Source: Blattamonas nauphoetae
Taxonomy: Eukaryota; Preaxostyla; Oxymonadida
Assembly (NCBI GenBank): GCA_033064195.1
Contig: JARBJD010000052.1
Coordinates: 62,001-126,000 of the forward strand
Reading direction: 5' to 3'
Length of the DNA: 64,000 nucleotides
Made by a program: the position numbers and the translations under genes. Positions 22,618 through 33,246 of this stretch are shown here, in pieces. The notes under the pieces are model-generated. The model saw only the letters and a list, made by a program, of their open reading frames with translations, was not told the origin of the DNA and searched no databases. The first letter of the stretch is position 1. Every line of letters starts with the position of its first letter.

Positions 22618-25600
22618 TTACATCTTTCCCATCTCACATCGAATCAAGAGTGTGCTGCAACAGATGTTGTTCGTAGCTTGTACATAATCATGTCTGAGTT
22701 GCAAAATGGACACGCAGAGAGGAGATGCTGTTGTGATCATGATCGTTGTCTGCTCCTTCCCTCTTGTCCGTGACGCGAACGACAACGTGTTGAGCGGCAA
22801 GTGATCGACGAGGTTGGCAAGCAGACCGACAACGTGTTGAGAGAGACTGAGACGAACGAGGAGTTCGAAGTCGTTGGAGTGGATGGAAACAGACCATTGT
22901 TGGCGATGGAGGCGAGGAGAGTGATGTTCAACGCGGCAGGCAGAAAAAGAGCAGGTGTGATTCCCATTCCTGTTGTCTTGTTGAACGCGATTTGTGAGTG
23001 GGGATGATTTGCAATTTGAACAAGAATCATCAGTGTCATCCATTTAGTGTGGATGTTTCTCTCACTAATCATGAACGATCCGGCCAGATCGACTTGTTGC
23101 GCCGCCGACGATCGATGAGTCTGTGAGCGAGACGGAGTGATGTCTCTCAAGATGTAGCTCTCGACGCCCGCTTCTGCTGAGAGAGTGTGGAGCGTTGGGA
23201 TTTGGCTGAGCGAACTGACTTCTGCTGGTCTGTCCGTTTCACTTTCTCCGTTTTTGGCTCTGATGTCGTGTCAGGCATGTCGGCTCGTTCTTCTCTGCGT
23301 AGAACGTGAGGTTGTTGATGTCGTCATCGAAGTAGGATGTTTTTCATCGTTGATCCGTGTGCTCTTCCTTGATCGGCAACAGCAAGAAGAGTGTTGGAGA
23401 TGGGTTGGATGAACTCGGCGGAGAAGACAGCAGCGATGAATGAGGTCAATTTGGGATCCCCAGCGAGTTGGTGTTTGTCGATGTGGCGAATGTTCTTTGT
23501 GGACGAGGAAGGAAGGGAGAGAGAGGAGACCGTCGAGCCAGGCAGCTCGCCAGAGATGTCTGAATGGCCAGACATGGTTATGTCGATCTCTCCGAATTGA
23601 TCATAATTTGGTTGAGCAGCGTCCCACTCCATCTTCGCAGCGTCCGTCAGAAGCGATTCGCGTTCCATCCGATCACATGTAGGTTCGTACGCATCTGTCT
23701 TCTTGTCTTGTGATGATGCAATCAGTATGGAGACAAAAGTGCGTAGTGCAAGACGCATTCGATGAATGGGTGTTGGGATTGTTCCTTTCTTCTTTCAGTT
23801 TTGTGAAGCAACCACAAACAACGACACAATCGACTGCGTTCCTCCGTCTGTCGTGGCAAGCATATTCTTCGCGCCAATCGGGAACATTGGTTGGTTGTGT
23901 TCGCAACGATCGAAAGCTCACCGTCTCGTAATACTGAGCGAGAGAAGATGGCCTGCTGATTTGAGATACAACATCGCCGTGCGAAGGCGAGAGGTGTTGA
24001 GTCGAATGGGATGACGGATGTGAAGGCGGTGTACGAACAGAGAGTGGACATACACTCTGAAGTGATCATCTTGATTTCAGGATCGGTGGAGATGAAGTCG
24101 TGACAGACATGAAGTTGTGACGAACGTGTTCGATGTCTTGCCGTTGAAGTCGTCGTGTATCCCCAGAATGATGTAGTCGACCGTCACCAACATTAAAATT
24201 GTCAGAACGCCCTTGGCGATGAGAGATAACACGGCGTTGAGAATGAAAGCGAGGAAGCTGAGGTCAGTTTCGATTGAAGTGGGAGTGTGGGAGAGCGTCC
24301 GCGCTCGCGCTGGCGTGTGTGTGCGATGGTATCTGTGTATGTGCGCTGGTATCTGTGTGTGTGCGCTGGGATCTGTGTGTGTGCGCTGGTGTGTGTGCGC
24401 TGGAATCTGTGTGTGTGCGCTGGTATCTGTGTGTCCGCTGGTGTGTATGTGCAATGGTGTGTGTGTGCGCTGGTGTGTATGTGCAATGGTGTGTGTGTGT
24501 GCGCTGGTATCTGTGTGTGTCCGCTGGCGTGTGTGTGCGATGGTATCTGTGTATGTGCGCTGGTATCTGTGTGTGTGCGCTGGAATCTGTGTGTGTGCGC
24601 TGGTGTGTGTGCGCTGGAATCTGTGTGTGTGCGCTGGTATCTGTGTGTCCGCTGGTGTGTATGTGCAATGGTGTGTGTGTGCGCTGGTGTGTATGTGCAA
24701 TGGTGTGTGTGCGCTGGTATCTGTGTGTGTCCGCTGGTGTGTATGTGCAATGGTGTGTGTGCGCTGGTGTGTGTGTGCGCTGGTATCTGTGTGTGTGCGC
24801 TGGTATCTGTGTGTCCGCTGGTGTGTATGTGCAATGGTGTGTGTGCGCTGGTGTGTGTGCGCTGGTATCTGTGTCCGCTGGTGTGTATGTGCAATGGTGT
24901 GTGTGTGCGCTGGTGTGTGTGTGCGCTGGTATCTGTGTGTGCGCTGGTATCTGTGTGTGTCCGCTGGTGTGTATGTGCAATGGTGTGTGTGTGCGCTGGT
25001 GTGTGTGTGCGCTGGAATCTGTGTGTGTGCGCTGGTATCTGTGTGTCCGCTGGTGTGTATGTGCAATGGTGTGTGTGTGTGCGCTGGTGTATGTGCAATG
25101 GTGTGTGTGTGTGCGCTGGTATCTGTGTGTGTCCGCTGGTGTGTATGTGCAATGGTGTGTGTGTGTGCGCTGGTGTGTGTGTGCGCTGGAATCTGTGTGT
25201 GTGCGCTGGTATCTGTGTGTGTCCGCTGGTGTGTATGTGCAATGGTGTGTGTGTGTGCGCTGGTGTGTGTGCGCTGGTATCTGTGTGTCCGCTGGTGTGT
25301 ATGTGCAATGGTGTGTGTGTGCGCTGGTATCTGTGTGTCCGCTGGTGTGTATGTGCAATGGTGTGTGTGTGTGCGCTGGTGTGTGTGTGCGCTGGTATCT
25401 GTGTGTGTCCGCTGGTGTGTATGTGCAATGGTGTGTGTGTGTGCGCTGGTGTGTGTGTGCGCTGGAATCTGTGTGTGTCCGCTGGTGTGTATGTGCAATG
25501 GTGTGTGTGTGTGCGCTGGTATCTGTGTGTGTCCGCTGGTGTGTATGTGCAATGGTGTGTGTGTGTGCGCTGGTATCTGTGTGTGTGCGCTGGTGTGTGT

Positions 25601-26175
25601 GTGCGATGGTGTGTGTGTGCGCTGGTGTCTGTGTGTGTGCGCTGGGGTGTGTGTGTGTGCGCTGGTGTGTGTGTGCGCTGGAATCTGTGTGTGGCCGCTG
25701 GTGTGTATGTGCAATGGTGTGTGTGCGCTGGTATCTGTGTGTGTGCGCTGGTGTGTATGTGCAATGGTGTGTGTGTGCGCTGGTATCTGTGTGTGTCCGC
25801 TGGTGTGTATGTGCAATGGTGTGTGTGTGCGCTGGTATCTGTGTGTGTGCGCTGGAATCTGTGTGTGTGCGCTGGTATCTGTGTGTGTCCGCTGGTGTGT
25901 ATGTGCAATGGTGTGTGTGTGCGCGCTGGTATCTGTGTGCGTGCGCTGGAGTCTGTGTGTGCGCGCTGGTGTCTGTGTGTGCGCGCTGGTGAGTGTGTGC
26001 GCAGGTGTGTGTATGTGCGTATGCGTCTGCACGTAAAGCAAGTTGGAGGGAGACAAATATGGATTTCTTCGTCTCCAATTCCAGAAGCGTTGGTGCGAAC
26101 AGATCTGGAGAGGACCATGAACATCGTGGTCATGTTCTCGATGATGGTGAAAGCGATACTGCTTGACACCATCAA
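22618..26175 (-). CDS. Unidentified multi-exon membrane protein gene with minisatellite
   Basis: Minus strand. One candidate exon (26175 down to about 26030) encodes [20 protein letters not shown] and [13 protein letters not shown]. Another (about 24271-24100) encodes the hydrophobic [20 protein letters not shown] and [15 protein letters not shown], two likely membrane spans. A good acceptor (GACCTCAG) just before LSFLAF suggests that the minisatellite between them lies in an intron. Downstream open stretches at 24069-23722, 23758-23324 and 23150-22737 ([34 protein letters not shown]) may be more exons, but frames do not join simply. I do not recognise the protein, and boundaries are uncertain; it could also be a decayed gene. 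Confidence 0.3.
24290..26030. repeat. GT-rich minisatellite, about 1.75 kb
   Basis: Interleaved units: TGTGTGTGCGCTGGTATC, GTGTGTCCGCTGGTGTGTAT and GTGCAATGGTGTGTGTGCGC, with 1-4-bp length variation in the TG runs. On the minus strand this translates as Ala-His-Thr-His-rich, on the plus strand as Val-Cys-rich. All six frames stay open for over 1.6 kb because the units contain no stop on either strand. The alternating purine-pyrimidine tracts would favour Z-DNA. Confidence 0.95.
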
Positions 26176-27412
26176 TGGCGGATATTCTTCAAAATGAAGA
26201 CAAAAGGCGAGAACGAGTACCTGGATGTGAGGAATGTGAGGGAGGAGTGGTCTTCTCGTTGATATCTAGAGCCTTTTCTGCGAGTGATGAGAGAAGAAGG
26301 AACCGACCATGTTTGGTGAGAAATGTGGTTGAACCAGTAGAACGAGATAAAGAACCGATCCAGAATGATGATGGGGATTTGCGTGAGATCGCGTTAGGTC
26401 AACAGCGGGTCGTGAGTTGCTGAGAGGATGATCACGAAAGAAAACGAAACAATCTTTGAGAAGAAGTGACGATTTGATGGTAAAAGAGTGTTTGACATTT
26501 TTTTGGGAATCAATTGACGGAAATAGGCCGTTTAAACAGAGTTTGAGCGTTGAGAGAGCAAGCTGTTTCGGATCCTCCAGAAAATCCAACGGAATGAATA
26601 AGCGCTCTAATAAATCGATAAAATGCGATGGAGGTCAAACAAGTGACAAGTACAATTACTTGAAGGAGTGGGAGGCTGACAAAAAAGATAATCTCATTCA
26701 AGGAAGAGTCTTGTAAAGAAAGATGTGTGAACGTGTGAAAGTAATATTTGCAGTGGCGAGGGAATTCAGCGGATGAGATCACATTTCACGATAAATTCGT
26801 TGTGATTGTGATCTGCTGTGAGCTGACCAACTAAGATCAGAACGCCTCCCGTATCAAACAGAGTAGTTTGTCCAGAACCTACAATAACGTGAATTGGAGG
26901 GAGATAAAGTTGACGAATGAAGATCATACAAGAAGTAGTTGCTATCGAAGTAATTTGAAAGAGAAATCAGTTCCCCAAATCTTCGTACTTCTCGGTATTA
27001 ACCATAGCCTGAGAAAAGGGTGTTATCATCCCAAGTTCGACAAAGACAAGATGATGCGATGATCCGAGTATTCCAGACGAGAACAAATTGCATAATATAA
27101 ACCTGTACGTCCCCATTCTAGTTGAATTCGATTGGATTCATCACGTTTGGCCGTGGATTTCGCCGACTTTGCAGGATCATCCACAATCTGTGAAGAAGAA
27201 CAAGATCAACAAAATTATCAACACTCTCCCACAACACTCCCGAATAAAATGAACAAGATCAACAAAAACACTACCATTATCCCGAATCATTCCTCAACAA
27301 GAAGAAAAAGATGACCTAATCAAACAATACAAACGCACTCTCCTTTCACTCTAAAATAAAGAAACGAAGAAGAAAGAAAACATCTTCTGATCTCCATAGC
27401 AATCGCCAACAA
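26176..27412. other. No supported gene
   Basis: Short open frames only (26266-26589 minus, 26456-26716 plus, 27132-27314 plus). Nothing recognised. A/AAC-rich stretch around 27190-27320. Confidence 0.5.
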
Positions 27413-27727
27413 TTGTGGAAAAGATTCACACAACTTTCGCCATTCTTAGTCTCAAATTCAGAAGGACAGATCAAGATTTACCCTTTATTATCTTCTTTTC
27501 ATCCAATCGGGAGAGACTCTCAATTTCATATCATCATCTTGTCTAAATTTGATGTATTAACTTTGTCAGAGTTTTCTGAAGAAAATTTGGTGTTTTCTAT
27601 TTTTTTGATGTCGCCCAGAAAATTATGGGTATTTTTGGAAAGCCCTGGTCACAACGTCTTTGCGTTCTTCTCTGACAGTGGTGAGAATTGGTTCCGACAT
27701 CTTTGTTGCATTGTACAGCACAAAATT

Positions 27728-27858
27728 CCGATGGTGTTGGACATCGTCTCAATAAGTCCGATGGTGTTGGATATCGTCACTACAATTGCGATGGTGTTGG
27801 ACATCGTAACAATTAGTCCGATGGTGTTGGACTTCGTCACACTAATTCCGATGGTGTG
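27728..27858 (+). repeat. 30-bp tandem repeat, about 4.3 units, inside an open frame
   Basis: Unit CCGATGGTGTTGGACATCGT plus ten more bases. The containing open frame (27413-27859, 148 codons) translates it as a 10-residue repeat PMVLDIVSIS / PMVLDIVTTI / AMVLDIVTIS / PMVLDFVTLI, then a stop. The multiple-of-three period suggests coding origin, but the upstream part is unrecognised. Confidence 0.75.
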
Positions 27859-27953
27859 ACACGGACCAGGTGAATGACATATCTATAAACATGGAATGAG
27901 CGTCCACCGATTGTTTTCCCATCGCAGCAAAGCGACATAATCAGGGACCTGAG

Positions 27954-28596
27954 ATGGATCTGATCGATCAGACCTCCAATAATCAGACCTTACTTTTGTT
28001 GTTGAATATCTGTTTGATAAAAAGGGAGTGTACTATCAGAAAAATCAGTGAAATGACTCTAAATGACGGTTGGAGGGAGATATTCTCCAAATTCGTGAGG
28101 ATCTTGACGAACAAGTTACGCGGGTTCATTTGCGACGGGGACAACATCTATTCGTTCAGGAAGCAATCTGGTGAGTTCGTCCTTGTCCCCGTCGCTAATG
28201 AACCCGCGCAACTTGTTCTATCAAGTATTGTGACGGAGAAATGGAAAAATGGAAAAATATCACCCTGAGCAAGAGAGGATGACACATCTTTCTAAAGTTC
28301 ACCTGCACAGACCTATAGTTGAAGAAACGAATCTAGACATCTCATACAATTCTGTCTCCAAAATCACTCCATTCGTCCCACAATCACATTATTCGGATTC
28401 TATTCCCCAGAAAGTGTTTTTCAAACACCAAGTGGCGACTCTTCAACCAGACACATTACTTGTGGAAATGGATTGGAAATCGAAAGTACATCTACCTTTC
28501 TCTCGCATCTCAACAACTGAGGAAGTCAGATCCACAGGGGTTGTCGCTCTGATGGGTATTATTGTACGGAGTATTGACGATGGAAGATCCAACTGA
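27954..28596 (+). pseudogene. Transposase-like gene remnant
   Basis: Two overlapping open frames. The first contains IYSFRKQSGEFVLVPVANEP; the second contains LLVEMDWKSKVHLPFSRIST and VVALMGIIV. The latter looks like the first-Asp region of the same transposase-like type whose SDNGPHF part lies at 20961-21654 on the other strand. The frame change near 28255 and missing downstream domains indicate a broken copy. Inference from motif look only. Confidence 0.3.
28109..28218. repeat. Hairpin with about 36-bp arms
   Basis: Arm 28109-28144 (GAACAAGTTACGCGGGTTCA, then TTTGCGACGGGGACAA) is the near-exact inverse of 28183-28218, with about three mismatches and a 38-base loop. It sits inside the transposase-like remnant. 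Confidence 0.85.
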
Positions 28597-28799
28597 ACAG
28601 TTGGAAGAAGAAGTGAAAGAAAAAAAAAGGTGAAAAGGTAGCATCCGAAGGAACAGGAGAGGGAGAAATCGATTTAGACCTCAAAAACACACATTTCCTG
28701 CTCCTTCGATGTTGATGAATTGTGGACCTCATTCTTACTCTATTTTGATACAATGAGCTCCAAAAATGGATTGCCACAATAATTCCATTTCATTTGTGG

Positions 28800-28919
28800 T
28801 AGGTCACCGGGTCCACGGAACCGTAAGAACGCACCAGAAAGACGTGTACTACCTCCCCATGCATCAAGGGCATTGGTGGATTGTTTTGGTCAATTTTGAT
28901 TTATGCACTGTTTTCATCA
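28800..28919 (+). pseudogene. Short Ulp1/C48 cysteine-protease-like fragment
   Basis: Translation DVYYLPMHQGHWWIVLVNFD matches the 'P.H...HW.L...' strand that carries the catalytic His of Ulp1-type SUMO proteases. No Asp/Cys part follows, because an R1 element begins at 28920. Such domains occur both in host proteins and in transposons; origin here is undecided. Confidence 0.4.
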
Positions 28920-29530
28920 CCATATTATAGTCCTTTCATTAAACAGAATATTTCATAAATCCGTAACATAGGGCTTGAAAAATTGAGATTGGTCAAACTT
29001 AGAAGACTAAAATTTGTTCCTCGCCGAAACGCCTGTGTCGGGAGAAAACCTCAAAATACCCCCTTTTGCCCGAAGAACAAAATTGTTTCGTCACAATCGC
29101 AACCACCCGTGAATCGATTTCAATGAGATGTTTCACAAAAACGTTGTTTTGATGAAACAGACATTTAGATTAAAAACGGGAGACAAAATGCTGGATATTT
29201 GGGAAAATGGAAATAACCCATCTTTTTCTCAACAAAAAAGTTTTTGAAAAAGAAACGGATTATTTTTTGAGCAGCTTTTGTCGAGATGTTTCTAATCACA
29301 ATGCATTTTATTCGATTCAAAACGGATGGCTGGTTGTGGAGAAAAAAGGGGGAAAAGTTGAGAAAAATGTGTGCATTTCTGGCTTTCAGAGTATTTTTTA
29401 ATTTTCTCCCGACACAAGCGTTTCGGCGCGGAAGCAAATTTCATTTTTCTTAGTTTGACCCATATTTATATATCTAGCCCCATGTTACGGATTTTTAAAA
29501 AGTTCGGTTTTATGAAAGAAAGAATACGGT
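28920..29530. mobile_element. R1-family inverted-repeat element
   Basis: Begins CATATTATAGTCCTTTCATT, then AAATCCGTAACATAGGGC, and ends CCCCATGTTACGGATTT followed by a degraded inverse of the outer sequence (TTTTATGAAAGAA). Same middle words as the other copies (TTTTTTGAGCAGCTTTTGTC, CGGATGGCTGGTTGTGGAG). Confidence 0.75.
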
Positions 29531-30758
29531 TTTTTCGGGCAAAGATGTGTCATTCGATTTCAGATCAGTCTCAATCATTCTCATTCACACACTTCTGATA
29601 GTGTCAGATCAAAATGCCTGATCATGAGATCAATTGATCTCAGGGTTTGTTGTGGGCTCGAAGATCAAAAGTGAAAATCCTCGACTGTATATTTTTATTG
29701 AGAATTGTGAGGATGAAGTGAGTTATCAGAAGATTTTTGTGTTTTTAAGTTCAACCTTCGGTGAGATCAGTCAGATCAGTCTCGAATGTGTGATGACTCA
29801 TTCACCAATCACGTTTCGAACAAAACACCTGACAAAGAGAGAGAAATTGAGATTCTGACTCCTCTCACGTGAAGAATAGAAGAGCACACACATTTTGGAG
29901 ATCGTCAGGAAAAGTCTGTTCAAATCTCGCCCAGATTTCGAAAACTCTCGGTCATTGACAGTCACCACTTTTTGAAACCAAGTGACCTGGTCACCCCGGT
30001 CAGGCCAGTTTTTTTAAATCATCTGATCAGAAATTTATTTCGATAGGGCGAACAGTCATTTTTAACTGATTACTCCTTCTGACAACATATCATCCACAAT
30101 CATGTGGTTTTCTGGATTCTAGATATCCTTTTGAAAGAATTGATCGGATATGGATGTGAACACTTTTTTTTCAAAATGTTGAGAATACTGTCGAGATCGT
30201 CACAGAGAACGTCACGATCATTCGATCATATTTGATGAGGTCGATCGGCGAACTATATCACTCCATCTTTACGCTATATTGAATCATTTCGATATTATGA
30301 CTGGTCTTTTTTAGCATTTTTATCAAAACATAGCGATTGATCATTGTGTATCGGGAAGTGAACATGCGGCGCGTTTGGCGTCGCGGTGGTCAACCCTTTG
30401 TCGACTGTTGTTCATAGGGTTCGACTCCCGCCGAGCACAACTTTTTTGCCACAACTTAGTGTTTTTCAGCCCAGAAAGTCCACCCTTTCCGATCTTATTA
30501 TCTCCAGAACTGAGTCAACTCGTGTTCACAATCGTGTATTCAGGATTTGATTTGATCGTCCCTTCATACTATTATTTTGAACTCGTTCACCAGATTTGAG
30601 AAGTTGTCACATCGATATTGATGTCTTCCGATGGTATCCTTCATAATCTCCTCATTGCAATGTGATTGATCCAGAATACTATCCATTCCTGAACTGGAGT
30701 CCAGATCATCCAATCACAGCTGATTCTGTCTCACATCACTTCATCTCTCTTGTTTCAA
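29531..30758. other. Mostly empty, tRNA-like sequence at about 30367-30440
   Basis: No gene seen. At 30367-30440 GTCGCGGTGGTCAACC (A-box-like) and GGGTTCGACTCCCGCC (B-box-like) are followed by a T6 run, a Pol III-type terminator. GTTTGGC can pair with GCCGAGC over 7 positions, but the T stem is then only 3 bp and the whole is 64 bases, so it is not a normal tRNA. Confidence 0.35.
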
Positions 30759-31666
30759 TGGTGAGAGATGGCTACAGTATTGATGAGGAGCTTGTCCGAC
30801 GTGCTTCAAAGTTCCTTGATTCACTCAGTTTGACGATCTAAAGCACAGAGTCTGCCAATGACTTTTTGAAGGTTATTGAACAAGATTCAACAAACCCAGG
30901 CGTCATGTTTGTTGATTCGATCACTGTGCTCTTTTTTTCAGCCCATCAGTCGATCTGCAGGGAGACACTCACTTTCACCCGCACAGTTCTCGATTGGTAT
31001 TCCCTTTCCAACCGCCTTGCCCTTGTCTCCGCGAAACTCATTCCCAAAATCCTCTCGACACCTTTTCTCCGAAATCTTAATGTGATCGATACAAAGGTCT
31101 TTGTGGTCGAAATCTTGACGATCTTCATCACAGCTTTCCAACTCTCCCGCTACTCTATTCCCACTCTCGACTTCCCTTTCGATATTGACCCTACCTCAAT
31201 CAGAGATGTGGTGTTGTATGAAGTGCTAATCCCAATCGAACCGTCTCTCGTCCAGCTCAGTCACAATCCTCACCTTTTGTCATGGAACGATGAATGTCAT
31301 TCCACATTGCGATTGATGTGCAATTTTTGTGAAGTGAGTGCGTTTCACCAACCAATCCTTGATTTTGTTTGTTCTTCTCGCATCCCATTGGTCTTCCAAT
31401 CACTTCTCTCAAAAGTGGAAGTCGAAGACGCCCGTCGACACATCATCTGGCTCATGACCAGCAATATCCACACATGGGAAGAATATGGAGTCGAAACCGT
31501 GCGAAGAGGAAGAATATTGTTTCGGACGTTGGAACAAGAAGGATTTCTCAAATTTATCGAACAATCGCTGTTTCACGACAAATTTTCACAAGATGGAGAG
31601 ATGATACAATTAAAATCATTCGTTCTTCTCCAATATTCTGGACTCAACTATCCATGTTCTGAATAA
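30759..31666 (+). pseudogene. Family A ARM-like protein, copy 1, one nonsense codon
   Basis: The natural start is ATG at 30759 (MVRDGYSIDEELVRRASKFL), which matches the start region of copy 3. A TAA at about 30840 sits where copy 3 has AAA (Lys), cutting the frame after SLSLTI. The rest (about 30843-31666) is open and ends YPCSE-TAA. Conserved blocks are FVDSITVLF, LALVSAKLIPKILSTP, SIRDVVLYEVLIPIEPSLVQ and FHQPILDFVCSS. Helical, ARM-like, lineage-specific; function unknown. Nearest open-frame start is only a TTG at 30866, which I do not accept as a true start. The single stop suggests recent inactivation. Confidence 0.6.
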
Positions 31667-31700
31667 GTCGCTCGTAGCAACTCAACGGTCAGTCTCATAT

Positions 31701-32710
31701 AGGGGGTGCATTAATTCCGTCCCCTCAGGTTTTCTCGATATATGATGAATGAAGACAATGACCAATACCGATATGAGTCATAAACATCTGTGATGCTCAG
31801 ATTAGTGAACACATTTCACAATGATACTTCTTAATTTACGATTTTCAGCAGAGTTCCTGTTTCAGACACACGAATCCCAATCAACTATCACATTATTTTA
31901 AGATGATGTCCATTCTACGGATTCAAATACATGAAAAAGACACAAATTGTTGAAGAATAAACAAATATCTTCCCATTGGAAGGTAAGTGAAGGATCCACA
32001 CCACCGTTAACAACACAGATTCCCATATGTCTATCCACATCTCCATTCCGAAAGACACTCTCAAAACATGCTTCAAAGATGATTAAAGTCAATGACAGTC
32101 GATTTCAACGAAACCATGCATCTTTTCGTTCGCTTCATCAATCGATCCTCTCGAAAGAGGTATTGCGATTTTCATTTCTCAAAATCAGTTTTCGTTTCTG
32201 GCAATAGGGGAAGAAATACACGTTTCCTCAACATATGGAATTTTCAACCATGGTTAGAGTTTTCACTGACTTCTTCGTGGATCTTGAAAGTGATTCGATT
32301 CAAGTCTCATTTTGAACATTTTTACGTCTTTCTAAGATTATAAGAAGATGACATAAGTGATATCGGTGATAAAACTCAACTTTCATACCTTCCAATGAAA
32401 AACGAATGACTTTTCATTTTTCCACCACACATGTGAATGAGGCTCTTATTTTACATTTGTAGAACACTGCACGATAAAAGAGTTGAAAAGAACTCTGATA
32501 ATGAAATGATTTCTGGAAGTGTTTCTCATAGCTGAAAATATTCGTCAATCACCATCAGAAATGAGTGAATTGAGAGATCTATCACACAAAATATCGAAAA
32601 TTTGAACAGAAACATGACTTACCAATGTTTAAGACATTCACGAAAAATCCAGTAAGGTTAACTTAACAGATATTGAAAAAACCTGAGGGGACGTAATTAA
32701 TGCACCCCCT
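31701..32710. mobile_element. 1.0-kb inverted-repeat element
   Basis: The left end AGGGGGTGCATTAATT is followed by CGTCCCCTCAGGTTTT. The right end is its inverse, giving about 42-bp terminal repeats with roughly three mismatches. No transposase inside. The target duplication is unclear: TA is present on the left and TTTA on the right. The G-run ends and TA-like context suggest a Tc1/mariner-type MITE, low certainty on superfamily. It separates family A copies 1 and 2. Confidence 0.75.
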
Positions 32711-33246
32711 TTACGTTTTCACTCCAATCCCTCTGTTTTCACCCCTTCGACAACCGTTCTGTTCGGGTTTCAGTTCAACACTCTTCTTCATTTGTAAAAA
32801 GTTCACTCTGTCCCGACAGAATCACGATCGGTCTTGTGGAAGTCCTCAGAGTCGGAGATTGTGCCAACAAAAAGCTGTCTCTTGAACAACCGTTGTTTTT
32901 CATTGATATCACTTCTGTCATATTTTCCTGAATGATGGTCTTGTTTCACAACACATGAAGTGCAACCTGGATCATAAAACTGTGGATTCTTGATCGTCCC
33001 ATCAAAGGGTTCAATGAGTCACCGTCTCAGTTTTAGTGAAATAATGTTCAACATATCCATCCATTCAGACGGTATCCGTCCTTTTCTCCTCATTACCCAA
33101 TCATTCATCAAGAATTCTCTCCATTCCTTGATTGGGAACCCGGTGGTCGCATCTACCTTCAACCTCTTGCAGAAGCCTTCCGCTCTCTTGCTTTAATATT
33201 CAGAGATGGCTACTACTTTGATTTTCATCTTCATCAAAAAGCAAGA

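Noticed and set aside
24202-26197. Six long frames (Val-Cys-rich on plus, Ala-His-Thr-rich on minus)
   Set aside because: Generated by stop-free GT-rich minisatellite units on both strands; treated as a repeat, not as genes.
28800-28919. Assigning the Ulp1-like fragment to a specific large virus-like or transposon family
   Set aside because: Only one short motif is visible. Ulp1-like domains occur in host genes and several element types, so the fragment alone cannot decide.
30866-31666. Taking the 266-codon frame at 30866 as an intact gene
   Set aside because: It would need a TTG start. The family start is the ATG at 30759, and an in-frame TAA lies between, so it is called a pseudogene.
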